A stretch of DNA of 64,000 nt, from NCBI RefSeq assembly GCF_000612585.1, contig NZ_JFCA01000037.1, forward strand, positions 1 to 64,000. The letters are read 5' to 3'. Positions 43,583 to 52,358 of this stretch are shown here, one piece after another. Under the pieces are notes generated by a model that was not told where the DNA came from, did no database searches, and saw only the letters and a list, made by a program, of their open reading frames with translations. Positions within the stretch are counted from its first letter, which is position 1; every line of letters starts with the position of its first letter. This DNA is from Pseudomonas sp. CHM02. Lineage in GTDB: Bacteria > Pseudomonadota > Gammaproteobacteria > Pseudomonadales > Pseudomonadaceae. Made by a program: the position numbers and the translations under genes.

Positions 43583-44584
43583 ATGTTCAACCGTATCGGC
43601 CAAGTGTTTCTGTCTGCCGTGTTGCTGGCCAGTGTCGCCATGGGCAATGCCCAGGCGGCCGACAAAGCCATCAATTTCGGCATCATGTCCACCGAGTCTT
43701 CGCAGAACCTCAAGAGCATCTGGCAGCCGTTCCTGGATGACATGCACAAGAAGACCGGCCTGACCATCAACGCCACTTTCGCCTCTGACTACGCCGGCCT
43801 GATCCAGGGCATGCGCTTCAACAAGGTCGATGTGGCCTGGCTCGGCAACAAGGCCGCAATGGAGGCGGTGGACCGCTCCAACGGCGAGATCTTCGCCCAG
43901 ACCGCTGCCGCCAACGGCGCCGCCGGCTACTGGAGCGTGCTGATCGTGCGCAAGGACAGCCCGATCAACAACGTCGACGACATGCTCAAGAATGCCAAGA
44001 ACCTGACTTTCGGCAACGGCGACCCGAACTCCACCTCGGGCTACCTGGTGCCGGGCTACTACGTGTTCGCCAAGAACAATGTGGATGCCGCCACCGCGTT
44101 CAAGCGCACGTTGAACTCCAGCCATGAAGTCAACGCGTTGAGCGTGGCCAAGGGGCAGTTGGACGTGGCCACCTTCAACACCGAGAGCTGGGAGCGTCTT
44201 GAGGTGACCCAGCCGGACAAGGCCGCGATGCTCAAGGTGATCTGGAAATCACCGCTGATCCCTGCCGACCCGATGGTGTGGAGCAAGGCGCTGAGCGACA
44301 GCGAGAAGACCAAGATCCGCGACTTCTTCGCCCACTACGGCGACACCGATGAAGAGAAGGCTGTGCTGAAGAACATGCAGCTGGGCAAGTTCCTCGCGTC
44401 GAGCGACGACCAACTGTTGCCGATCCGCCAGTTGGAGCTGTTCAAGCAGCGCACCACCATCAGCGCCGACGACAAGCTAGAAGCCGCTGACAAGGCCAAG
44501 AAACTCGCCGACATCGACGCCGACCTGGCCAAGCTGCAACAGCGCATCTCTGAACTCGACAAAAAAACTGCAGCAAACGGCTAA
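43583..44584 (+). CDS. phnD: Phosphonate-binding periplasmic protein PhnD
   Basis: 333 aa. A signal peptide (FLSAVLLASVAMGNAQA) is cleaved before ADKAINFGIMSTESSQNL. Conserved binding residues lie in STES, YAGLIQGMRFNKVDVAWLG and GNGDPNSTSGYLVPGYYVF. The C-terminal helix (DDKLEAADKAKKLADIDADLAKLQQRISELDKK) is typical. The ATG at 43583 follows AGGA by nine bases. A REPIN lies between it and phnE. Confidence 0.95.
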   Translation: MFNRIGQVFLSAVLLASVAMGNAQAADKAINFGIMSTESSQNLKSIWQPFLDDMHKKTGLTINATFASDYAGLIQGMRFNKVDVAWLGNKAAMEAVDRSNGEIFAQTAAANGAAGYWSVLIVRKDSPINNVDDMLKNAKNLTFGNGDPNSTSGYLVPGYYVFAKNNVDAATAFKRTLNSSHEVNALSVAKGQLDVATFNTESWERLEVTQPDKAAMLKVIWKSPLIPADPMVWSKALSDSEKTKIRDFFAHYGDTDEEKAVLKNMQLGKFLASSDDQLLPIRQLELFKQRTTISADDKLEAADKAKKLADIDADLAKLQQRISELDKKTAANG

Positions 44585-44588
44585 CCGC

Positions 44589-44682
44589 CTGTGGGAGCTG
44601 GCTTGCCTGCGATTGCGGTGTATCGGCTCGCACATTTGTGACTGACAGACCGCCATCGCAGGCAAGCCAGCTCCCACATTTA
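44589..44682. repeat. REPIN inside the phn operon (phnD-phnE gap)
   Basis: TGTGGGAGCTGGCTTGCCTGCGAT and the inverted ATCGCAGGCAAGCCAGCTCCCACA, about 45 bases apart. Same REP family as the element at 63457. It lies between a periplasmic-binding-protein gene and its permease gene, the usual place for stem-loops that raise binding-protein mRNA. Confidence 0.88.
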
Positions 44683-44696
44683 GATCGAGGACAACC

Positions 44697-45479
44697 ATGA
44701 CCACTTTGCACGCTGAAGCCGTCGGCAAACGCACCTGGCCGCAATACCTCGGCTGGGGCCTGTTCCTGGTCCTGCTGGCCTGGGCCTGGCACGGCGCGGA
44801 AATGAACCCGCTGGCGCTGTACCGCGATTCCGGAAACATGGCGACCTTCGCCGCCGACTTCTTCCCGCCGGACTTTCACGAATGGCGCTCCTACCTCAAG
44901 GAGATGATCGTCACCGTGCAAATCGCCCTCTGGGGCACGGTGCTGGCCATTGTCTGCTCGGTGCCGCTGGGCATCCTCTGCGCCGACAACATCACCCCGT
45001 GGTGGGTGCACCAACCGCTGCGCCGCGTGATGGACACCTTCCGCTCCATCAACGAAATGGTGTTCGCCATGTTGTTCGTGGTCGCCGTCGGCCTCGGTCC
45101 TTTTGCCGGCGTGTTGGCGTTGTGGATCAGCACCACCGGCGTGCTTGCCAAGCTGTTCGCCGAAGCCGTCGAAGCCATCGACCCCGGCCCGGTGGAAGGC
45201 GTACGTGCTACCGGCGCCAGTGCCTTGCAGGAAGTGATCTATGGCGTGATCCCCCAAGTGATGCCGCTGTGGGTGAGCTACGCGCTGTACCGCTTCGAAG
45301 CCAACGTGCGTTCGGCCACGGTGGTGGGCATGGTCGGTGCCGGCGGGATCGGTGTGATCCTCTGGGAAAACATCCGCGCCTTCCAGTTCGTACAAACCTG
45401 CGCGGTGCTGCTGGTGATCATCGTGGTGGTGAGCTTGATCGACGTGCTGTCCCAACGCCTGCGCAAGCAGTTCATCTGA
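44697..45479 (+). CDS. phnE: Phosphonate ABC transporter permease PhnE
   Basis: 260 aa, about six membrane segments, with the permease EAA-loop EAVEAIDPGPVEGVRATGASALQEVIYGVIPQ. There is a single PhnE, as opposed to the split or duplicated permeases of some bacteria. Confidence 0.94.
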   Translation: MTTLHAEAVGKRTWPQYLGWGLFLVLLAWAWHGAEMNPLALYRDSGNMATFAADFFPPDFHEWRSYLKEMIVTVQIALWGTVLAIVCSVPLGILCADNITPWWVHQPLRRVMDTFRSINEMVFAMLFVVAVGLGPFAGVLALWISTTGVLAKLFAEAVEAIDPGPVEGVRATGASALQEVIYGVIPQVMPLWVSYALYRFEANVRSATVVGMVGAGGIGVILWENIRAFQFVQTCAVLLVIIVVVSLIDVLSQRLRKQFI

Positions 45480-45515
45480 CCTCGGAGGGGTGCCCGCGCG
45501 GCGCTTTTTTTAAGC

Positions 45516-46220
45516 ATGCAGTTGTCTAGACAAGATGAGCCGGTGTACCGCGAGCTCGCGGATATCCTGCGCCGTGAACTCAGCAACTACCAGGCCGGCG
45601 ACTTCCTGCCCGGTGAGGTGCACATGGCTGAGCGCTTCGGCGTCAACCGTCACACCCTGCGCCGCGCCATCGATGAGCTGGTGTTCGAAGGCAGCCTGTT
45701 GCGCCGCCAGGGCAAGGGCACCCAGGTGCTCGATCGTCCGCTGATTTACTCGATGGGCGCCGAGACCTCCTACAGCCAGTCGCTGTCGGCCCAGGGCGTG
45801 GGTGTGCAGGCGGTGTTGCTCAAGCGCCGCTACTGCTACGCCAGCCGCGATGAAGCCATGCACCTGGGCATCGCCGAAATGGCCCCGATGATCGAGCTGC
45901 AAACCCTGCGCAAGCTCGACCACCAGCCCGTCAGCCTGATCCGCCACCGCTACTGCGCCAGCCGTGCGCCGTTGCTGGCCGACTACAACGGCGGCTCCTT
46001 GCGCCAGTACCTGCGCGAACGCGACCTGCCGCTGACCCGCACCCAAAGCCTGATCGGTGCGCGTTTGCCCAACCGTGATGAAGCCGCGCTGCTGATGATG
46101 CCTCGGCACTTGCCGGCGCTCACCGTCTTTACCCTTTCCTGCGATCGTGACGGCCGCCCGGTGGAGCTCGCGCAGTCCACCAGCCGTTCGGATCGCTTCC
46201 AGTACCAAGTGGTGACTTGA
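45516..46220 (+). CDS. phnF: GntR-family (HutC-subfamily) phn operon regulator PhnF
   Basis: 234 aa. N-terminal winged helix (PVYRELADILRRELSNYQAGDFLPGEVHMAERFGVNRHTLRRAIDELVFEGSLLRRQGKGTQVL) and a C-terminal UTRA effector domain. E. coli PhnF is in the same position. The ATG at 45516 lacks a clear ribosome site. A HutC-type palindrome lies inside codons 3-6, pointing to autorepression. A run of T residues (45505-45511) just upstream may weaken read-through from phnE. Confidence 0.93.
   Translation: MQLSRQDEPVYRELADILRRELSNYQAGDFLPGEVHMAERFGVNRHTLRRAIDELVFEGSLLRRQGKGTQVLDRPLIYSMGAETSYSQSLSAQGVGVQAVLLKRRYCYASRDEAMHLGIAEMAPMIELQTLRKLDHQPVSLIRHRYCASRAPLLADYNGGSLRQYLRERDLPLTRTQSLIGARLPNRDEAALLMMPRHLPALTVFTLSCDRDGRPVELAQSTSRSDRFQYQVVT
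45522..45533. promoter_or_regulatory. HutC-type GntR operator inside the phnF start
   Basis: TTGTCTAGACAA, a perfect 12-bp palindrome whose core GTCTAGAC fits the HutC-subfamily GT-N-TA-N-AC consensus. It covers codons 3-6 of phnF. Confidence 0.6.
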
Positions 46221-46661
46221 ATGATGAGTGTGTCCCCGCGACAACATTGGATCGGCGTATTAGCCCGCGCCCAGCTCAATGAACTGCAACCTCACGAAGC
46301 CGCGTTGAAAGACGCCGAATACCAACTGATCCGCGCCCCGGAAATCGGCATGACCCTGGTGCGCGGGCGCATGGGCGGCAACGGCGCGCCGTTCAACGTC
46401 GGCGAAATGAGCGTGACCCGCTGCGTGGTACGTCTGGCCGATGGTCGCACCGGCTACAGCTACCTGGCCGGGCGCGACAAGGTCCATGCCGAGTTGGCCG
46501 CCCTGGCCGATGCCCACCTGCAAGGCGCTCACCCAAGCAGTTGGCTCAGCGACCTGATCACCGTGCTGGCCAGCGCCCAAGCTCAGCGCCGCGCGCAAAA
46601 AGAAGCCGACACGGCGGCCACCAAGGTCGAGTTCTTCACCCTGGTGCGAGGAGAAAACTGA
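46221..46661 (+). CDS. phnG: C-P lyase subunit PhnG
   Basis: 146 aa. Characteristic stretches are RQHWIGVLARAQLNELQP, LIRAPEIGMTLVRGRMGGNGAPFNVGEMSVTRCVVRL and TGYSYLAGRDK. PhnG, H, I and J form the C-P lyase core complex; with PhnI it transfers the phosphonate to ATP. It starts directly after the phnF stop, with two in-frame ATGs (46221, 46224). Confidence 0.95.
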   Translation: MMSVSPRQHWIGVLARAQLNELQPHEAALKDAEYQLIRAPEIGMTLVRGRMGGNGAPFNVGEMSVTRCVVRLADGRTGYSYLAGRDKVHAELAALADAHLQGAHPSSWLSDLITVLASAQAQRRAQKEADTAATKVEFFTLVRGEN

Positions 46662-47251
46662 TGAATGCTCAGCTGTTGCAACCGGCGTTTGTCGACCCGG
46701 TACTCGATGCCCAACGCGGTTTTCGCGCCGCGCTCAAAGCCCTGGCCGAACCGGGCTTGATCCAGCACCTGCCATCCGCACCGCGCCTCGACGGCCTGGC
46801 ACCCGCCACCTACGCCTTGTGCCTGGCCCTGTTGGACACGGACACGCCGCTGTGGCTGGCGCCGAGCTTCGACACGCCGCTGATCCGCGCCAACCTGGCC
46901 TTCCACTGCGGCTGCCCGTTGACGTCGAATCGCGATGACGCGGTCTTCGCGCTGCTCGGTGAACAGGATCTGCTCGACCTTGGCGGCTTCGACCACGGCA
47001 ATGACCGTTACCCCGACCAGTCCTGCACCTTGCTCGTGCAGCTCACCGACCTTGAGTCCGGTCGCGGCCTGCTCTGGCGCGGCCCAGGCATCAAGGCCCA
47101 GCGCCAGGTGCACCTGCCGGTGCCACAAGCCTTCTGGCAGGAACGCCAACGCCGCGAAGCCTTTCCCCGTGGCCTCGACGTGCTGTTCGCCGCCGGCCAT
47201 CACCTGATCGGACTGCCACGCAGCAGCCGCATCACAGAGGAGCACGCCTGA
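46661..47251 (+). CDS. phnH: C-P lyase subunit PhnH
   Basis: 196 aa. Family stretches: FVDPVLDAQRGFRAALKALAEPG, LALLDTDTPLWLA and LRGPGIK-like WRGPGIKAQRQVHL, then FPRGLDVLFAAGHHLIGLPRSS. A structural, PLP-fold-like subunit of the core complex. AGGAG precedes its ATG, which overlaps the phnG stop. Confidence 0.95.
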   Translation: MNAQLLQPAFVDPVLDAQRGFRAALKALAEPGLIQHLPSAPRLDGLAPATYALCLALLDTDTPLWLAPSFDTPLIRANLAFHCGCPLTSNRDDAVFALLGEQDLLDLGGFDHGNDRYPDQSCTLLVQLTDLESGRGLLWRGPGIKAQRQVHLPVPQAFWQERQRREAFPRGLDVLFAAGHHLIGLPRSSRITEEHA

Positions 47252-48327
47252 TGTACGTAGCCGTCAAAGGTGGCGAACAGGCCATCGACAATGCCCACCG
47301 CCTGCTGGCGAAAAAGCGCCGGGGCGACACCGCGATTCCGGAACTGAGCGTGACGCAAATCCGCGAGCAATTGCCATTGGCCGTGGCGCGGGTGATGACC
47401 GAAGGCTCGCTGTTCGATGAAGAACTCGCCGCGCTGGCGATCAAGCAAGCAGCGGGCGACCTGGTGGAAGCGATCTTCCTGCTGCGTGCCTACCGCACCA
47501 CGCTGCCGCGCTTCAGCCCGAGCCTGCCGATCGATACTGCGTACATGTCGCTGAGCCGGCGCTTGTCCGCCACGTTCAAGGACGTGCCCGGCGGACAACT
47601 GCTCGGCCCGACCTTCGACTACACCCATCGCCTGCTGGATTTCGCACTGCTGGCCGAAGGTGAATACCCAGGGCCGCAGACTACGCCGGAGGCGACGTTG
47701 GAAGCCTGCCCACGCGTGCTCGGCCTGCTCGCCAAAGAAGGCCTGATCAAGCACGAAGCCGACGACAACGCCAGCGTCGCCGACATCACCCGCGACCCGC
47801 TGGAATACCCTGCCAGCCGCGCCGAACGCCTGCAAGCCCTGGCCCGAGGCGATGAAGGTTTCCTGTTGGCGCTGGGTTACTCGACCCAGCGTGGCTACGG
47901 CCGCAACCACCCGTTTGCCGGCGAGATCCGCATCGGCGATGTGGAGGTGTGGATCGACCCGGAGGAACTGGGCTTCCCCATTTGCCTGGGCAGCATCGAG
48001 GTGACCGAGTGCGAGATGGTCAACCAGTTCGTCGGCTCGGCCACCGAGCTGGCGCAGTTCACGCGTGGCTATGGCCTGGCGTTCGGGCATGCCGAGCGCA
48101 AGGCCATGGGCATGGCGCTGGTCGACCGCTCGCTGCGCGCCGGGGAATACAACGAAGAGATCGTCTCGCCGGCCCAGCGTGAAGAGTTCGTGCTGGCCCA
48201 CTGCGACAACGTCGAGGCCGCGGGCTTTGTCTCGCACCTCAAATTACCGCACTACGTGGACTTCCAGTCCGAACTGGAACTGATCCGCAAACTGCGCCAA
48301 CCCGCCGAGGGCTCTCGCCATGAATGA
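47251..48327 (+). CDS. phnI: C-P lyase subunit PhnI (nucleosidase/phosphonate ribosyl transfer)
   Basis: 358 aa beginning MYVAVKGGEQAIDNAHRLLAKKRRGD, the standard PhnI start. Other conserved parts: GSLFDEELAALAIKQAAGDLVEAIFLLRAYRTTLPR and TRGYGLAFGHAERKAMGMALVDRSL. In complex with PhnG, H and L it makes alpha-D-ribose 1-methylphosphonate 5-triphosphate from ATP and methylphosphonate. Confidence 0.96.
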   Translation: MYVAVKGGEQAIDNAHRLLAKKRRGDTAIPELSVTQIREQLPLAVARVMTEGSLFDEELAALAIKQAAGDLVEAIFLLRAYRTTLPRFSPSLPIDTAYMSLSRRLSATFKDVPGGQLLGPTFDYTHRLLDFALLAEGEYPGPQTTPEATLEACPRVLGLLAKEGLIKHEADDNASVADITRDPLEYPASRAERLQALARGDEGFLLALGYSTQRGYGRNHPFAGEIRIGDVEVWIDPEELGFPICLGSIEVTECEMVNQFVGSATELAQFTRGYGLAFGHAERKAMGMALVDRSLRAGEYNEEIVSPAQREEFVLAHCDNVEAAGFVSHLKLPHYVDFQSELELIRKLRQPAEGSRHE

Positions 48328-49162
48328 CACGGCCTACAACTTCGCCTACCTCGACGAACAGACCAAACGCATGATCCGCCGCGCCTTGCTCAAGGCCGTG
48401 GCGATCCCGGGTTACCAGGTGCCGTTCGGTGGTCGCGAGATGCCATTGCCGTATGGATGGGGCACCGGCGGCATGCAACTGACCGCCGCGATCCTCGGTG
48501 CGGACGACGTGCTCAAGGTCATCGACCAGGGCGCCGACGACACCACCAACGCCGTCTCCATCCGCCGCTTTTTTGCACGCACCGCTGGGATTGCTACCAC
48601 CGAAGCCACGCCGGACGCCACGGTGATCCAGACCCGCCACCGCATCCCGGAAACGCCGCTGCAGGCCGGGCAGATCATGGTCTACCAAGTGCCGATCCCG
48701 GAGCCGCTGCGCTTCATCGAACCGTCGGAAACCGAGACCCGCACCATGCACGCCCTCAACGATTACGGGGTGATGCACGTGAAGCTCTACGAAGACATCG
48801 CCACCTTCGGCCATATCGCCACCAGCTACGCCTACCCGGTGATGGTCGATGAGCGCTATGTGATGGACCCGTCGCCGATTCCCAAATTCGACAACCCGAA
48901 ACTCGACATGAGCCCGGCGCTGATGCTGTTCGGCGCCGGTCGCGAAAAGCGCCTGTACGCGGTGCCGCCGTACACCGAAGTCACCAGCCTCGACTTTGAA
49001 GACCATCCGTTCGAAGTACAGCAGTGGGCACACAACTGCGCGATCTGCGGCAGCCATGAATCGTTCCTCGATGAGCTGATTCTGGATGACGCCGGGACCC
49101 AGAGTTTTGTGTGTTCCGACACCTGGTATTGCGCCCAACGGGTGAAGGAGAACAACCAGTGA
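48320..49162 (+). CDS. phnJ: Radical SAM C-P lyase PhnJ
   Basis: 280 aa. The unusual iron-sulfur ligand motif C-x2-C-x21-C-x5-C is present: C240, C243, C265 and C271. Conserved glycine residues are in GWGTGGMQLTAAILG. PhnJ breaks the carbon-phosphorus bond of ribosyl phosphonate phosphate by radical chemistry. It overlaps phnI by eight bases. Confidence 0.97.
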   Translation: MNDTAYNFAYLDEQTKRMIRRALLKAVAIPGYQVPFGGREMPLPYGWGTGGMQLTAAILGADDVLKVIDQGADDTTNAVSIRRFFARTAGIATTEATPDATVIQTRHRIPETPLQAGQIMVYQVPIPEPLRFIEPSETETRTMHALNDYGVMHVKLYEDIATFGHIATSYAYPVMVDERYVMDPSPIPKFDNPKLDMSPALMLFGAGREKRLYAVPPYTEVTSLDFEDHPFEVQQWAHNCAICGSHESFLDELILDDAGTQSFVCSDTWYCAQRVKENNQ

Positions 49163-49932
49163 ACCAGCCGTTATTGCAAGTGCGTGACCTGTCCCTGTTG
49201 TACGGCCCAGAGAAGGGTTGCCAGGGTGTTAGCTTTGATCTGTACCCCGGCGAAGTGCTGGGCATCGTCGGCGAATCCGGCTCGGGTAAATCCACCTTGC
49301 TTTCATTGTTGAGCGGGCGCCTGCCACCCCAAGCCGGCAGCATCGGCTACCGCAGCAAGGACGGTGAATGGCTCGATCTCTACAGCGCCAGTGAGGCCGA
49401 ACGCCGCACGTTGTTGCGCACCGAGTGGGGTTTTGTCGAGCAGAACCCCCGCGATGGCCTGCGCATGGGCGTGTCGGCCGGCGCCAATATCGGCGAGCGC
49501 CTGATGGCCCAGGGCATGCGCAATTACGCGCAACTGCGTGGCGCGGGCCTCGACTGGTTGAGCCAGGTGGAAATCGATCCGCAACGCATCGACGACTTGC
49601 CGCGCACGTTCTCCGGCGGCATGCAGCAGCGTCTGCAGATCGCCCGCAACCTCGTCTCCAGCCCACGCCTGGTGTTCATGGACGAACCCACCGGCGGCCT
49701 GGATGTGTCGGTGCAGGCGCGCCTGCTCGACCTGCTGCGCGGGCTGGTGCGTGAGCTGGATCTGGCGGTGGTGATCGTCACCCACGACCTGGCCGTCGTA
49801 CGCCTGCTGGCCGACCGCCTGATGGTGATGCGTCGCTCGCGGGTGGTGGAGACCGGGCTTACGGACCAAATCCTCGACGATCCACAGCACCCTTACTCTC
49901 AACTGCTGGTGTCTTCGGTATTGCAGCCATGA
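49159..49932 (+). CDS. phnK: C-P lyase accessory ABC-type ATPase PhnK
   Basis: 257 aa. Walker A GESGSGKST, signature FSGGMQQRLQIARNL, Walker B LVFMDEPTGGLDVS and switch VIVTHDLAVV. PhnK docks on the PhnGHIJ core and is not part of a transporter. The GTG start at 49159 follows AGGAG by nine bases and overlaps the phnJ stop. Confidence 0.95.
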   Translation: MNQPLLQVRDLSLLYGPEKGCQGVSFDLYPGEVLGIVGESGSGKSTLLSLLSGRLPPQAGSIGYRSKDGEWLDLYSASEAERRTLLRTEWGFVEQNPRDGLRMGVSAGANIGERLMAQGMRNYAQLRGAGLDWLSQVEIDPQRIDDLPRTFSGGMQQRLQIARNLVSSPRLVFMDEPTGGLDVSVQARLLDLLRGLVRELDLAVVIVTHDLAVVRLLADRLMVMRRSRVVETGLTDQILDDPQHPYSQLLVSSVLQP

Positions 49933-50651
49933 TGAATGCCTTGATCGAGGTCCGTGACCTCTCGAAAACCTTCACCCTGCATCAGCAGAACGGCGTGGTG
50001 CTCAACGTACTGCGCGGCGTCGAGTTCAGTGTGCAGGGCGGTGAATGCCTGGTGCTGCATGGCCAGTCCGGTGCGGGCAAGAGCACCTTGCTGCGCACCC
50101 TCTACGGCAATTATCTGCCGGCGGGCGGCAGCATCCGCGTACGACATGCCGGCGAGTGGCTGGAACTGGTCGGCGCCGAACCGCGTGACATCCTGCAGGT
50201 ACGCCAGCAGACCCTGGGCTATGTCAGCCAGTTTCTGCGGGTGATCCCCCGCGTGGCCTGCCTGGATGTGGTGATGGAGCCGGCCCTGGCCCGTGGCTGG
50301 TCCAAGGGCAATGCGCAGTCCCGCGCCGAACACTTGCTGACGCGCCTGAACATCCCCCAGCGCCTATGGCAGCTGGCGCCCGGCACCTTCTCCGGTGGCG
50401 AGCAACAGCGCGTCAACATTGCCCGCGGCTTCATGGTCGATTGGCCGGTGATGCTGCTGGACGAACCCACTGCGTCCCTGGACGACAACAACCGCCAGGT
50501 GGTGCTGGAACTGATGAACGAAGCCAAGGTTGGCGGTGCCGCGCTGATCGGCATCTTCCACGACCGCGCTGCCCGTGAAGCTGTTGCCGACCGCCATTTC
50601 GACATGACCCCCACGCCTGTTGCCCCAGAGGAATACGCCCATGCCCGCTGA
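49929..50651 (+). CDS. phnL: C-P lyase accessory ABC-type ATPase PhnL
   Basis: 240 aa. Walker A GQSGAGKST, signature FSGGEQQRVNIARGF, Walker B VMLLDEPTASLDDNN and switch GIFHDRAAR. PhnL is needed with PhnGHI for ribosyl transfer. Two adjacent ATGs are possible (49929, 49932). It overlaps phnK by four bases and phnM by eleven. Confidence 0.95.
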   Translation: MMNALIEVRDLSKTFTLHQQNGVVLNVLRGVEFSVQGGECLVLHGQSGAGKSTLLRTLYGNYLPAGGSIRVRHAGEWLELVGAEPRDILQVRQQTLGYVSQFLRVIPRVACLDVVMEPALARGWSKGNAQSRAEHLLTRLNIPQRLWQLAPGTFSGGEQQRVNIARGFMVDWPVMLLDEPTASLDDNNRQVVLELMNEAKVGGAALIGIFHDRAAREAVADRHFDMTPTPVAPEEYAHAR

Positions 50652-51786
50652 ACAGATCCTCAGTAATGCCCAGATCGTCACGGCGGATCGCATGTTCCTC
50701 GGTTCGGTGGTGCTGCGCGACGGCAAGATCGTCGACCTCGCCGAAGGCCGCAGCCAGTTGCCCCAGGCCCAGGACCTGGGCGGTGATTACCTGTTGCCGG
50801 GCCTGGTGGAGTTGCACACCGACAACCTGGAAAAACACATGACCCCGCGCCCGGGTGTGGACTGGCCGTCGACCTCGGCGGTGCTCAGCCATGATGCGCA
50901 GATCATCGCGGCGGGCATCACCACCGTCTTCGATGCGGTGTCCATCGGCGATGTGAACCCCAAGGGCAACCGCATGAAGAAGCTGCCGGCGATGCTCGAT
51001 GCCATCGCCCAGGCGGAAGGCGCCGGCCTGACCCGCGCCGAGCACCACCTGCACCTGCGTTGCGAGCTGTGCCACCCGGACACCCTCAGCGTGTTCCGCG
51101 ACCTGGTGGAAAACCCGCTGGTGCAACTGGTGTCGGTGATGGACCATTCGCCGGGCCAGCGCCAGTTCGTGCTCGAGTCCAAGTACCGTGAGTACTACAT
51201 GGGCAAGTACCACCTGAACGACGAAACCATGGACGCGTTCATCGTGCTGCAAAAGGCCAACTCCCTGGCGTACAGCGACCGCTACCGCGCGGCCATCGTC
51301 GAGCATTGCCTGGCGCGGGGCCTGTCGGTCGCCAGCCACGACGACGCGACCCTGGCCCATGTGGAAGAGTCGGCGCGCTACGGCATGACCATCGCCGAAT
51401 TCCCCACCACCCTGGAAGCGGCGAAGGGCTGCCAGGCACTGAACATGAAAGTCTTGATGGGCGCGCCGAACGTGGTGCGCGGCGGGTCGCACTCGGGTAA
51501 TGTGGCCGCCGCGGGCCTGGCGGCCGAGGGATTGCTGGATATACTTTCCAGCGACTACTACCCGGCCAGCCTGTTGCAGGCCGCGTTCGTGCTGGCCGAC
51601 CAACAGGACGGCGGCGACCTGTCGCGGGCGGTCAAGATGATCAGCCTGGCGCCCGCGCACGCGGCAGGCCTCAAGGATCGCGGTGAAATTGCCATCGGCC
51701 TGCGTGCGGACATGGTACAAGCGCGCAGCCGCGAAGGGCTGCCTGTGGTGCAACAAGTGTGGCGACAAGCGAAGAGGGTGTTTTGA
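50641..51786 (+). CDS. phnM: Alpha-D-ribose 1-methylphosphonate 5-triphosphate diphosphatase PhnM
   Basis: 381 aa amidohydrolase-fold protein. Metal-binding stretches: GLVELHTDNLEKHM (about residues 52-65), AEHHLHLRCEL, VMDHSPGQRQF, SHDDATLAH and GAPNVVRGGSHSGN. It removes pyrophosphate from the ribosyl phosphonate triphosphate before PhnJ acts. ATG 50641 follows AGAGGA. Confidence 0.96.
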   Translation: MPAEQILSNAQIVTADRMFLGSVVLRDGKIVDLAEGRSQLPQAQDLGGDYLLPGLVELHTDNLEKHMTPRPGVDWPSTSAVLSHDAQIIAAGITTVFDAVSIGDVNPKGNRMKKLPAMLDAIAQAEGAGLTRAEHHLHLRCELCHPDTLSVFRDLVENPLVQLVSVMDHSPGQRQFVLESKYREYYMGKYHLNDETMDAFIVLQKANSLAYSDRYRAAIVEHCLARGLSVASHDDATLAHVEESARYGMTIAEFPTTLEAAKGCQALNMKVLMGAPNVVRGGSHSGNVAAAGLAAEGLLDILSSDYYPASLLQAAFVLADQQDGGDLSRAVKMISLAPAHAAGLKDRGEIAIGLRADMVQARSREGLPVVQQVWRQAKRVF

Positions 51787-52358
51787 TGGCAGGCAGGTTG
51801 ATCTATCTCATCGGGCCCTCCGGCTCGGGCAAGGACAGCCTGCTGGATGCCGCACGCCCACGTCTGGCCGAGCGCGGTTGCCGCGTCGTGCGCCGCGTCA
51901 TCACCCGCTCGGCGGAAGCGGTGGGCGAGGCGGCGCAGGGCGTGAGCCCGGAGCAATTCGCCGCGATGCTGGCCGAGGGCGCGTTTGCCCTCGACTGGCA
52001 GGCGAACGGCTTGTCCTATGGCATTCCCAGGGAGATCGACGACTGGCTGGCGGCGGGCGACGACGTGCTGGTCAACGGCTCCCGCGCGCACCTGGCACAG
52101 ACGCGTGAGCGTTATCCGACAGCGCTGGTGTTGCTGCTGACGGTTGATCAGGCAGTGTTGCGACAGCGCTTGATCGCTCGGGGACGTGAGGCATTGGCGG
52201 ACATTGAAGCGCGCCTGGCACGCAATGCGCGCTTCACGGCCGACTTGATCGCCGGGAACGGTGAGGGGTTGTTTGTACTGGACAACTCCGGGCCGCTGGC
52301 ACATACGGTCGAGCGCCTGCTGTGCTGCCTGGACCACGGGCACTCGGCATGCGCCTGA
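51786..52358 (+). CDS. phnN: Ribose 1,5-bisphosphate phosphokinase PhnN
   Basis: 190 aa, guanylate-kinase fold: P-loop IGPSGSGKDSLLD (about residues 9-21), RRVITRSAE, ALDWQANGLSYGIP. It phosphorylates ribose 1,5-bisphosphate to PRPP, returning the C-P lyase ribose product to metabolism. Its ATG overlaps the phnM stop by one base. Confidence 0.94.
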   Translation: MAGRLIYLIGPSGSGKDSLLDAARPRLAERGCRVVRRVITRSAEAVGEAAQGVSPEQFAAMLAEGAFALDWQANGLSYGIPREIDDWLAAGDDVLVNGSRAHLAQTRERYPTALVLLLTVDQAVLRQRLIARGREALADIEARLARNARFTADLIAGNGEGLFVLDNSGPLAHTVERLLCCLDHGHSACA

